Below, one piece after another: positions 1 to 7,903 of a stretch of 64,000 bases of DNA (position 1 is its first letter; each line of letters opens with the position of its first letter). The position numbers were made by a program, and so were the translations under genes. Source of the stretch: an uncultured Alphaproteobacteria bacterium. Lineage in GTDB: Bacteria > Pseudomonadota > Alphaproteobacteria > JALCBB01. The stretch is from assembly GCA_958267355.1 (NCBI GenBank), contig OY279575.1:666335-730334 (forward strand), given 5' to 3'. The notes under the pieces are model-generated. The model was not told the origin of the DNA, ran no database searches, and saw nothing but the letters and a program-made list of their open reading frames with translations.

Positions 1-110
1 CAGTTGCCAAGAGTTGCAAAGTGCAGAAAGTGCGGCAAGGATAGCAGTTTCACAGACAAAAAGCATCCGAGAAACCACAGACAGACTTGAACGACAAGCA
101 CAGGAAAACT
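1..110. other. Left-edge spacer upstream of ribF
   Basis: No gene is visible here. An open frame starts at a TTG at 87, but the conserved RibF N-terminus begins at the ATG at 111, so this stretch is treated as leader. It contains loosely repeated AGTTGC/AGTGC words, like other spacers in the window. No convincing promoter could be picked by eye. Confidence 0.5.
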
Positions 111-1091
111 ATGCAAGTGCAATACTTTCGCGATCTTGCGCGTGTGCCTTCCACGCTTAAAGGAGCTGTGCTCGCGATTGGCAATTTTGATGGGCTGCAC
201 TTGGGGCACCAAGCGGTACTGACTGCCGCCCGTGCCCAAGCCGAGCGGCTTGGCAAGCCTTTGCTTCTTGCCACCTTTGAGCCACATCCGCGCCGTTTGT
301 TTAAGACCGAGCAGGAGCCTTTCCGCCTTACCCCTCCGCTTGCCCGCTTGACCCTTGCCGCTTCCTTGGGTGTGGATGGAATCCTAGCCTTGCGCTTTAC
401 CCCTGCCTTTGCGGCTTTAAGTGCCGAGTCTTTTGTGCGGGAAATCTTACAAGACTCCCTTGCTGTTGATAGCGTGGTGGTGGGCGAAGGGTTTCGCTTT
501 GGCAATCGCCGCCTTGGCACGGTGGAAACTTTGCGCGGACTCGGTATGGAAACGCATGTTGTACCTCCGTGTCGTGATGTGAGCGATGCAATTGTTTCCT
601 CTTCGCGGATACGGGCTTTACTGCGTGGTGGAAATCCGCAAGAAGCCGCACAACTGCTAGGCAGACCCTACGCCATGCTGGGGCGTGTGCAGCACGGTGC
701 TGGACGCGGCGCAAAACTCAAAATGGCTACGGCGAATTTGTCTTGTCCGCGTTTTCTGGCTCCTAAATATGGAGTCTACGCCGTGCGTGGCACTTTTTTG
801 GCAAGCGATTTATACGAAGCAAGCAATGGACAAGCCCCGCAACAAGCCCTAGCCCCAAGCCAAACCCTAGACGGAGTCGCCAACTTCGGCATACGCCCAA
901 TGTATCCGAGCCGTGACCCGCTTTTAGAGTCGCACTTCTTTGCTGACCTACCGCCGCTGTATGGCAAAAGGCTTTGCGTTTCTTTTATTTCTTATCTACG
1001 CGAAGAAGCTAAGTTTGAGTCAGCCGAAGAACTCGCCGCACAGATGCAACGCGATACGCAACAGGCACAGGCTGTACTTGCCAAGTCTTAG
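111..1091 (+). CDS. ribF: Bifunctional riboflavin kinase/FAD synthetase
   Basis: RibF phosphorylates riboflavin to FMN and adenylylates FMN to FAD in the cytoplasm. The N-terminal FAD synthetase domain shows the nucleotidyltransferase motif AIGNFDGLHLGHQ and a later SSSRIRALL segment. The C-terminal flavokinase domain shows LGRPYAMLG, KMATANL, GVYAV and VANFGIRP. At about 326 residues it is family-sized. The ATG at 111 is preferred to the TTG at 87 because homologues begin just before the VQYFRDLA segment. The gene converges on the DUF1467 gene with a 4-base overlap of the two stop regions (1088-1091), so neither has room for its own terminator. The kinase motif usually reads GFPTANL; here it is KMATANL, a mild deviation. 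Confidence 0.93.
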   Translation: MQVQYFRDLARVPSTLKGAVLAIGNFDGLHLGHQAVLTAARAQAERLGKPLLLATFEPHPRRLFKTEQEPFRLTPPLARLTLAASLGVDGILALRFTPAFAALSAESFVREILQDSLAVDSVVVGEGFRFGNRRLGTVETLRGLGMETHVVPPCRDVSDAIVSSSRIRALLRGGNPQEAAQLLGRPYAMLGRVQHGAGRGAKLKMATANLSCPRFLAPKYGVYAVRGTFLASDLYEASNGQAPQQALAPSQTLDGVANFGIRPMYPSRDPLLESHFFADLPPLYGKRLCVSFISYLREEAKFESAEELAAQMQRDTQQAQAVLAKS

Positions 1092-1312
1092 GGAATACCG
1101 AAAAGCGAAGAAATAATCATCCAGATACAAAACAGCACAAACGCCAAAAGCCCCGAGATGATTAACTTCTTTTGAATTTTATGCTCGCGGGGTGCACCTT
1201 GATCCCATCCCTGTTCGGGGTTTTCTTCGGTCTCAATGCCAAACGGCAGTATGACAAACAAGGTAACGCACCAGATGGTCAGAAACGCCGCGATTGCAGT
1301 TACAATTCCCAT
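1088..1312 (-). CDS. DUF1467 family small membrane protein
   Basis: This 74-residue protein has two predicted membrane helices (about residues 3-22 and 48-70) separated by a polar loop containing PFGIETEE and GAPREHK. The pattern of an aromatic-rich first helix ending in VLPFG and a second helix near the C-terminus is typical of DUF1467, a family of unknown function found in alphaproteobacteria. The ATG at 1312 is chosen because the frame upstream (to 1405) lacks family similarity and overlaps the RNase J gene, and because GGAG lies just before this ATG. In many alphaproteobacteria DUF1467 follows RNase J, as here, with 13 bases between the genes. Confidence 0.8.
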   Translation of the reverse strand: MGIVTAIAAFLTIWCVTLFVILPFGIETEENPEQGWDQGAPREHKIQKKLIISGLLAFVLFCIWMIISSLFGIP

Positions 1313-1325
1313 TGTTGTTCTCCGC

Positions 1326-3086
1326 CTACACCCGCACCACCTGTACTTCAATCCGCGGACTACACCCCAGCTCAACCATACAAGCATCGCGCAAACGCCG
1401 TACAATCAATTCCGTCAGTGGGTCTTGCCTATCTTTTGCTTTGCCTGCTTTGCCATTTTTCTTGTGTCCGTTTTTGCTCCGAGCCTTAGCTCCGCCGAAG
1501 GCTTTGCCTCCACCGTTGGCAAACAGAGTTGCGCCTTCTGTCAAAGCTTCACGCAAACGATTCAACGAGTCGGCTTCGTGTGTGCCGTCTAGTACTCCGT
1601 AGGCAAAAAGCTCAGGCGTTGCGGCAAGTCTGTTTTTATCGTCTAGCACCAGAGTTGCAGCCAAAAGCCCGCTTGCCGCCAGCGTACGCCGCTCGGCATA
1701 CAGAGTGCTTCGCGCTGAAATAAGCCGCTCACCTTCTACCGCCCAACGCCCTGCCCCGACTCGTCCGATACGTGTGGGAGAAGACCCATGCAAAGCAATT
1801 ACATCGCCGTTTTCAGGCACAAGGCTATGGTGCACACCTTGTGCTTTTGCCAATTCCGCGTGGGCGACTTGCATACGCAACTCACCATGAACGGGCACCG
1901 AGCAACGCGGTTGAATCCACGAATAAAGGCGAGTCAGCTCATCCCGACACGGATGGCCTGAAACATGTACACAGTTACTTTCTCCCGCCCGTAAGATTGC
2001 CCCTAGCTTCACCAAGCGGTTTTGCAAATTATAAACCGAACGTTCATTGCCTGGAATAATCCGTGATGAAAAAATCACCGTGTCGCCTTCTTCAATTCGT
2101 GCTTGTGGATGACGATTTTCTGACAATCGTTGCAAGGCGGCGCGTGTATCCCCCTGACTGCCTGTACACAGATACAAAACCTTATCAGCAGGAGCATTAC
2201 GCAAAGCATTTGCCGACTCTAGCTTCGGCCAGCCTTCCAAATAGCCTGCTGCTCGGGCGGCGGCTACGACTCGTTCCATAGATCTCCCTAGCAGGGCTAC
2301 CCGCCGCCCTGCCTTGCCCGCCGCCAAGACCACAGCATTCAAGCGTGCAACATTGCTGGCGAAACAAGCGACAAAAACCTTGCCCTCTGCTGCTGTGATT
2401 TCTTCTGCTAGGCCTTGTGCGGCTTTTTCTTCAGAGCCTGATACGCCTGAGATTAGCGCGTTGGTTGAGTCGCAAACCATTGCCAAGGGAGATTCAGCTC
2501 CGATTGTCTGCAAACGTTTTTCGTCGTAGCTCGGACCCAAGCCAGGTGACTCGTCTAGCTTCCAATCGCCCGTATGGAATACCGTGCCCAAGGGTGTGCG
2601 CAAAGCCAGTGCGTTCGGCTCAGGAATAGAGTGAGTCAAACCCACCCACTCCACTTCGGTTGCACCAATTGTGAGTTTTGCGCCTTCTTCTACTTCGCGC
2701 AAATCTACTGAAGGTGCATTATTGTCTTGTAGCTTGCGCCGCAAAAACGCTGCTGTAAAACGCGTGGTGTAAATCGGACAATGCAACCACTCTGCCAAAT
2801 AGGGCACGGCACCTAAGTGGTCTTCGTGGGCGTGGGTTAGTACTACCCCTGCCAGCTTGTCTCCTAACGAAAAGGCGAAATCTGCATTCGGAGTCGCGAT
2901 ATCTACTCCTGGCAGTTCTGTTCCTGGAAAAATAACTCCGCAATCCACCATCAGCCACGAGCCTGCGTGTCCGTAAAGATTGAGATTCATACCGACTTCT
3001 CCGCATCCGCCGAGTGGCACGAAAAGCCACTCTTCGTCTGAAGGGTCGGCAAAAGCAGATCCTGCATTTTTGCTACTGTTTTTCAT
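1326..3086 (-). CDS. rnj: Ribonuclease J family ribonuclease
   Basis: RNase J is a metallo-beta-lactamase/beta-CASP ribonuclease that processes and degrades RNA, with 5'-to-3' exonuclease and endonuclease activity. The zinc-binding motif HAHEDH is at residues 85-90, HTGDWK at 171-176, DST at 206-208, the beta-CASP SGHPCRDEL segment at 376-384 and VHGE at 399-402. Length is 586 residues. A Gly/Lys-rich linker (about residues 530-558) separates the catalytic core from the C-terminal domain, and much of it is lysine. The gene is downstream of coaX and upstream of DUF1467 on the same strand, a common alphaproteobacterial order, but it is separated from coaX by a repetitive 129-base spacer. Confidence 0.95.
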   Translation of the reverse strand: MKNSSKNAGSAFADPSDEEWLFVPLGGCGEVGMNLNLYGHAGSWLMVDCGVIFPGTELPGVDIATPNADFAFSLGDKLAGVVLTHAHEDHLGAVPYLAEWLHCPIYTTRFTAAFLRRKLQDNNAPSVDLREVEEGAKLTIGATEVEWVGLTHSIPEPNALALRTPLGTVFHTGDWKLDESPGLGPSYDEKRLQTIGAESPLAMVCDSTNALISGVSGSEEKAAQGLAEEITAAEGKVFVACFASNVARLNAVVLAAGKAGRRVALLGRSMERVVAAARAAGYLEGWPKLESANALRNAPADKVLYLCTGSQGDTRAALQRLSENRHPQARIEEGDTVIFSSRIIPGNERSVYNLQNRLVKLGAILRAGESNCVHVSGHPCRDELTRLYSWIQPRCSVPVHGELRMQVAHAELAKAQGVHHSLVPENGDVIALHGSSPTRIGRVGAGRWAVEGERLISARSTLYAERRTLAASGLLAATLVLDDKNRLAATPELFAYGVLDGTHEADSLNRLREALTEGATLFANGGGKAFGGAKARSKNGHKKNGKAGKAKDRQDPLTELIVRRLRDACMVELGCSPRIEVQVVRV

Positions 3087-3215
3087 CTTGTCCTGTTCGC
3101 TTACCTTGCTGTTTGTCCTGTTCGTTTGCTTAACTGTTTGTCTTGCTTGCTTTGCTGTTTGTCCTGTTGGTTTGCCTAGCTGTTTGCCTTGCTTGCTTGC
3201 TGGCTACTTGCCCTG
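3087..3215. repeat. Degenerate tandem array between coaX and rnj
   Basis: On the minus strand this spacer is a chain of about 12-13-base units related to GGCAAACAGCTA and GGACAAACAGCA. It begins at the coaX stop (GGCAGATAG) and ends at the rnj start, where the last unit supplies AGGACAAG as a likely ribosome-binding region. On the plus strand it reads as a Leu/Val/Cys-rich frame of no meaning. The units diverge, so this is an old or fast-changing array. Confidence 0.65.
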
Positions 3216-3995
3216 CTATCTGCCTTCGGTGGCACGTGCGTAAAGCTCTGCCAGACCATACACTGTCAGCGCGCCATCTACTGCATCAATCATCGGCAGG
3301 GATTTCGCCACCAGCTGTGCCTGTCCGCCTGTGGCGATTACCTGCTCGTAGGGAAATTCTGTTTTGAGACGAGTCAGAATTCCTTCTACCAAGCCCACAT
3401 AACCCCAATAGAGCCCTGATTGCATTGCTGCAACTGTGTTTTTTCCTAAGATGGTTTGGGTGTCAGCAAAGTCCACCTGCGGAAGCTTTGCCGTGCCTTG
3501 ATGCAGGGCTTGGCGTGAAAGGTTTATTCCTGGAGCGATAATACCGCCCAAGTATGCGCCTGTGCCATCTACGCAATCAAAGGTCACGGCACTGCCGAAA
3601 TCTACCACCACTAGGGGGACACGATAGCGTGCGTTTGCTCCGATGGCGTTGGCGAGACGGTCTTCGCCTAAGGCGTTGGCTTCGTCAAGGTGGACGATAA
3701 TTCCTGCTTGTTTACGGGCTTCGTGCACCTGCAGGGGTTGCACTTGGAAGTGCTGTTGCGCCCATGTTTCTAGGGGCTTCTGTAAGTCGGGCACGACATT
3801 GGCGATAATCACTCCCTGTACGGAGTTATAGCCTGTTTCAGCAAGTCCTGTCTTTAGCTTTGTGTCCATTGCTTCAGAAGAGAGCACAGATGCGGTTGCA
3901 ACGCGCCAGGAAGTTTTGATTTGGTGCTTGTTGCTTGTGGACTCCACCAGAGCGAAGCTGGTGTCGCTATTGCCGCAATCAATTGCCAAAAGCAT
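3216..3995 (-). CDS. coaX: Type III pantothenate kinase
   Basis: CoaX phosphorylates pantothenate in the first committed step of coenzyme A synthesis. It belongs to the ASKHA fold and differs from CoaA. The phosphate-binding motif DCGNSDTSFAL is at residues 6-16, GEDRLANAIGA at 110-120 with the catalytic aspartate in GEDR, VDFGSAVTFD at 131-140 and GGIIAPGI at 150-157. The 259-residue length is normal. The start at 3995 lies inside birA, overlapping its end by 17 bases, so the two are probably translationally coupled. The nuoN-birA-coaX-rnj order matches many alphaproteobacteria. Confidence 0.94.
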   Translation of the reverse strand: MLLAIDCGNSDTSFALVESTSNKHQIKTSWRVATASVLSSEAMDTKLKTGLAETGYNSVQGVIIANVVPDLQKPLETWAQQHFQVQPLQVHEARKQAGIIVHLDEANALGEDRLANAIGANARYRVPLVVVDFGSAVTFDCVDGTGAYLGGIIAPGINLSRQALHQGTAKLPQVDFADTQTILGKNTVAAMQSGLYWGYVGLVEGILTRLKTEFPYEQVIATGGQAQLVAKSLPMIDAVDGALTVYGLAELYARATEGR

Positions 3996-4944
3996 GGTTT
4001 GCCTTGCGTTCTGTGCGCTCTGCTGGATTTGCTGTTGCTCCGAGCAGAGACGACTCTAGCGGACTCCACCAGACATCGGCGGCGGCTATGGTTTTTTGGC
4101 GTATGGTTCCGTTGGCTTCTTCTATATCTAGAAGTAAATGCCCTGAAGTATCAATTCCGCGGAATTGCCCTGAGAGTTTTCTGTCTGCCAGACGCGCTAC
4201 GATTGGCTCGCCGAGCTTGCAGGTGCGTTTTAGCCAAGCTTCGCGGATGGCGGAAGCAAAGCCCTGCTTTTGCCAAGCTGTGTAGTGTTTGGCAAATCGT
4301 TCAAGAAAAGCTGTCAGAAGATCTTGCGGAGCAATTCCTGTGCCAAAAACTGCTCCGCCATCTGCTTTCGGAGCTTCTAGCAGATTCACTCCGAACCCTA
4401 CCAACAGGCTTTCAATGGAATTCGTTTCATTCTTTTTCGGAATGGCTTCTAGCAAGAGTCCAGCTACCTTGCCTTTGTGGGTGAGTAGATCATTCGGCCA
4501 CTTGATTAAAACTGGCTCGTTGGGACTAGCTTCAGCTTCTGGGTCTTCTGTCGCTTCTGTGGCTTCTGGCTTGCCACAGCTTTCCAGGCCTTCAGCGAGT
4601 GCTAGGGAGGCAACAAATCCGACCTGCGGAGCCACCCCTGCCGCCACATCAGGACGCAACAGCAAAGTTCCGTATAGATTGCCTATGGGGCTTTGCCAGG
4701 TGCGTCCGAATCGCCCGCGTCCTTGGGTTTGCTGGCTGCAGGTGATGATCAAGCCCTCATTTGCTCCCTGAGCGGCGCGTTTGCGGGCTTGGGTCATTGT
4801 GGAGCCAAGCCGCTTATGGTGCTCCTGTGAGAAGTACAGCGCGTCTGAGCCGCATTCTAGGGGAGTTGTGAAAACAGCTCCTGCGGAGCGTTTTGGGGCG
4901 AATCTCCCTTTCGCAGAAATACGCTTGGAAATACGGCGACTCAC
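3979..4944 (-). CDS. birA: Biotin--[acetyl-CoA-carboxylase] ligase, no DNA-binding domain
   Basis: The enzyme activates biotin to biotinyl-AMP and transfers it to the carrier protein of acetyl-CoA carboxylase. The biotin-binding motif GRGRFGRTW is at residues 75-83 and KWPNDL, with the ligase lysine region, at 148-153. VAGLLLE and LVGFGVNL follow. There is no N-terminal helix-turn-helix, so this is the short, non-repressor class. Residues about 126-141 (PEATEATEDPEAEA) form a tandem repeat with a 9-base period, inserted between conserved blocks where homologues have a short loop. The start overlaps the nuoN stop as ATGA, indicating coupling to the nuo operon. Confidence 0.92.
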   Translation of the reverse strand: MSRRISKRISAKGRFAPKRSAGAVFTTPLECGSDALYFSQEHHKRLGSTMTQARKRAAQGANEGLIITCSQQTQGRGRFGRTWQSPIGNLYGTLLLRPDVAAGVAPQVGFVASLALAEGLESCGKPEATEATEDPEAEASPNEPVLIKWPNDLLTHKGKVAGLLLEAIPKKNETNSIESLLVGFGVNLLEAPKADGGAVFGTGIAPQDLLTAFLERFAKHYTAWQKQGFASAIREAWLKRTCKLGEPIVARLADRKLSGQFRGIDTSGHLLLDIEEANGTIRQKTIAAADVWWSPLESSLLGATANPAERTERKANHAFGN

Positions 4945-6392
4945 GGAAACAGCGAAGCAGCTGCCGACTGCGCAAAAGCCACAGGAGCCGAAGGGGCTAA
5001 CAGGAACAACAGCACCAAAACCCCGCTGACTGCCATAATTCCTGCGTATTCGGCGGGAATGGGTCTTTCTTGTGGTACAGAGCCGCTATCAAAGCACATC
5101 AGGCGGATAAGTCGCAGGTAATAAAAGGCGGCGACAACGCTGGTTAGAGCTCCTGTGATGGCGAGAATTACTTCTCCAGATTCTAGAGCGGCACGGAAGA
5201 CATAAAACTTGCCGAAAAAGCCTGCTAGCGGCGGTATCCCCGCCAAAGAAAACAGGAAAATTCCAAGTAGCACTGCGACCAACGGATGGTGTTGTGCAAA
5301 CCCCTTCAAGTCTTCCAAACGCTCTATGGCTTGTCCGTCGCTACGCAGGGACAGAACAACGGCAAAGACTCCTGCTGTGGTCACGAGGTAAATCGTCATA
5401 TAGACCAACATAGCGGCGAGTCCATCTTCTGTGCCTGCGACGATTCCCATTAGGGCATAGCCTGCGTTGCCGATTGCGCTATAGGCGAGCAGTCGCTTGA
5501 TCTGTGTTTGTCCGAGTGCTGCGAGTGCTCCCCAGAGCATAGACAAGAACGATAGGGCCCACAGAACTCTATCTACGCCTAGTGCGGAAATGATTGCGCC
5601 TTCTCCGAGCATTAGGCGGGCGAGGATAATTACTGCCGCTACCTTCGGGACAATCGCAAACAGGGCTGTGACAGGCGTGGGTGCACCTTCATAAACATCT
5701 GGAGTCCACATATGAAACGGAACTGCCGATAGCTTGAAGCCCAAGCCGATGACCACCAAGGTTAAGCCGACGATTAATCCGCTGACTGCCGATTGTTCTT
5801 GTCCTTCTATGGCGTGTGCCAGAACGGAAAAGTCTAGCGTGCCTGAAAAGCCATAGACCAAGGAAATTCCGAAGAGCAAGATTCCTGAAGCCAACGAGCC
5901 AAGGATAAAATACTTTACGCCTGACTCGGCTGATGATAAGTCGCGTATATGAAACGTTGCCAAGACGTACAGGGCTAGGGATTGTAGCTCCAAGCCGATG
6001 TACAGAGTCATAAAGTTATGTGCTGAGACCAAAAGCAGCATACCGACTCCCGACAAAAGCACTAACGGATACCACTCAAAGCGCAGTATTCCTTCACGGC
6101 GAAACCATGGATCCGCTAGAAGTAGCGAGACAAACAAGCCGACAAGCAATAAAGCGGCTCCGTAATCGGATAGCCCATCGCGGATAATCAATCCGCCAAA
6201 CCCCGTCACAGGAGTTGAAAATTCCGCTGACAAAATCTGTAACAAAAACGCGACCAGCAGGGTCATCAAGGCGGGTAGGCGTAGATCGCGTTTTCCGTTG
6301 CTGAAGGCACCGACAACCAGCAGGAGCATAGCGGCTCCTGCTATGAAGAGAGTTGGTTGCAGCAGATAGAGTCCGCGCAGGGTTTCGCTCAT
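4941..6392 (-). CDS. nuoN: NADH-quinone oxidoreductase subunit N
   Basis: NuoN is one of three antiporter-like membrane subunits of complex I that carry proton translocation. The 483-residue protein is almost entirely hydrophobic with about 14 predicted helices. The proton-translocation core shows LYIGLELQSLALYVLATF (the conserved glutamate on helix 5), KYFILGSLASGILLFG, FKLSAVPFHMWTPDVYEGAP with the key lysine, and a later LLAYSAIGNAGYALMG segment. It is the last nuo gene, 3 bases downstream of nuoM, and overlaps birA by 4 bases. Confidence 0.95.
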   Translation of the reverse strand: MSETLRGLYLLQPTLFIAGAAMLLLVVGAFSNGKRDLRLPALMTLLVAFLLQILSAEFSTPVTGFGGLIIRDGLSDYGAALLLVGLFVSLLLADPWFRREGILRFEWYPLVLLSGVGMLLLVSAHNFMTLYIGLELQSLALYVLATFHIRDLSSAESGVKYFILGSLASGILLFGISLVYGFSGTLDFSVLAHAIEGQEQSAVSGLIVGLTLVVIGLGFKLSAVPFHMWTPDVYEGAPTPVTALFAIVPKVAAVIILARLMLGEGAIISALGVDRVLWALSFLSMLWGALAALGQTQIKRLLAYSAIGNAGYALMGIVAGTEDGLAAMLVYMTIYLVTTAGVFAVVLSLRSDGQAIERLEDLKGFAQHHPLVAVLLGIFLFSLAGIPPLAGFFGKFYVFRAALESGEVILAITGALTSVVAAFYYLRLIRLMCFDSGSVPQERPIPAEYAGIMAVSGVLVLLFLLAPSAPVAFAQSAAASLFP

Positions 6393-6395
6393 GGG

Positions 6396-7901
6396 TTAAC
6401 CCTCCCCTGCCGCTGTGCTGTCGTGAAACAGGCTAAACAATGGCTCGGACTCTAACAGTAAATCTACTGTCAGCCCGCTTACGCTGGTCAAAAGCGTGGG
6501 CGCAATTCCCAAGAGCAAAACCAAGACTGCCAGTGGGACAAAAAACGCTAACTCACGCGGTGACAAGTCTTCCATTTTTGCTGACTCGCCATCGCTCGGA
6601 GCTGCAAAAATCACACGCCGATAGAGCGACAACATGTACAGTGCTCCTAGCACCATTCCTGAAGCGACGAAAAACGCTAAAAGTCCGCTTGCTTGAAACG
6701 AGCCCATAATCACCAAGAACTCGCCGATAAAGCCGCTGGTTCCAGGCAAGCCAACAGAGCCCAACATAAAGACCATGAAGACCACGGCATAGCGTGGCAT
6801 AGTATTCACCAATCCGCCGTAATCGGAAATTTTCCGCGAGTGCCGCCTGTCGTAGACGACTCCAACAATCAGAAACAGAGCTGCAGAAATTAATCCGTGC
6901 GAGACCATTTGAAAAATTGCTCCTTCAACGCCTTCGCGGGTGAAGGTGAAAATTCCTGCGGTTACGAAGCCCATATGTGCGACTGAAGAATAGGCGATCA
7001 TTTTTTTCATATCTTCCTGCACGAGTGCAACCAAAGACGCATAGACAATCGCCACTGCTGAGAGAGCAAAAATCAGGGGCGCAAAATCTACGGAAGCTTC
7101 GGGCAGCATAGGTACTGAAAAGCGTAAGAAGCCATATCCGCCGAGCTTTAGCAAAACGCCAGCTAGAATTACCGAGCCACCCGTTGGGGCTTCTACATGT
7201 GCGTCAGGAAGCCAAGTATGCACAGGCCACATCGGAATCTTCACCGCAAAGGAAGCAAAGAAAGCAAGCCACATCCAGTGTTGCAGGCCACTGACCACCT
7301 GGGCATTTTCTAATAGCCAGGTAATATCTGAAGTGCCTTGCGTATGCCGTAAAGCCAAGAGAGCAAGGAGCATTAACAAGCTTCCTGCCAAGGTATAGAG
7401 AAAGAATTTGAAAGTTGCGTAGATGCGGCGTGGTCCGCCCCAGATACCGATGATTAAAAACATCGGAATCAATACGCCTTCAAAGAAGATATAAAACAGG
7501 AATAGATCTAAAGCACAGAACGAGCCGATCATTAAAGTTTCTAGTACCAAGAATAAAATCATATAGGTACGGGCACGTTCTTGGATCATGCGGCTGGCGA
7601 CAATCACAATCGGAGTCAACAGAGCTGACAGCACGACAAAGGGCAAGGAAATTCCATCTACACCGAGTCGATAGCTTAACCCCAAAGCGGGAAGCCACTC
7701 GCGTTCTTCTACGAATTGAAAGCCGCCGAGTGTGCGGTCATAGGTGAACCATGCTAGGAGTGCTAAAAACAAGGTGACGAGCGAAACCCACAGTGCCATC
7801 CAGAAGGCATTGCTCTCTACGGTGCGTTCTTCTCCACGGACAAGGAGCAGGAACAACACGCCCAAGAGCGGCAGAAAAGTTATCAAAGACAGCAAGGGCA
7901 T
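6396..7901 (-). CDS. nuoM: NADH-quinone oxidoreductase subunit M
   Basis: NuoM is an antiporter-like proton-pumping subunit of complex I. Conserved features are YIFFEGVLIPMFLIIGIWGG with the helix-5 glutamate, KFFLYTLAGSLLMLLA, KIPMWPVHTWLPDAHVEAP with the channel lysine and histidines, and MIAYSSVAHMGFV. A longer open frame reaches 8063, but the extra 54 residues overlap nuoL and look unlike a membrane subunit. The ATG at 7901 begins MPLLSLITFLPLLGV, the usual hydrophobic N-terminus, 2 bases after the nuoL stop. That gives 501 residues, the family length. Confidence 0.95.
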   Translation of the reverse strand: MPLLSLITFLPLLGVLFLLLVRGEERTVESNAFWMALWVSLVTLFLALLAWFTYDRTLGGFQFVEEREWLPALGLSYRLGVDGISLPFVVLSALLTPIVIVASRMIQERARTYMILFLVLETLMIGSFCALDLFLFYIFFEGVLIPMFLIIGIWGGPRRIYATFKFFLYTLAGSLLMLLALLALRHTQGTSDITWLLENAQVVSGLQHWMWLAFFASFAVKIPMWPVHTWLPDAHVEAPTGGSVILAGVLLKLGGYGFLRFSVPMLPEASVDFAPLIFALSAVAIVYASLVALVQEDMKKMIAYSSVAHMGFVTAGIFTFTREGVEGAIFQMVSHGLISAALFLIVGVVYDRRHSRKISDYGGLVNTMPRYAVVFMVFMLGSVGLPGTSGFIGEFLVIMGSFQASGLLAFFVASGMVLGALYMLSLYRRVIFAAPSDGESAKMEDLSPRELAFFVPLAVLVLLLGIAPTLLTSVSGLTVDLLLESEPLFSLFHDSTAAGEG

Positions 7902-7903
7902 AA

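Noticed and set aside
3087..3243. Plus-strand hydrophobic Leu/Val/Cys frame that could be a small membrane protein
   Set aside because: It is produced by the degenerate tandem array in the coaX-rnj spacer and ends inside coaX.
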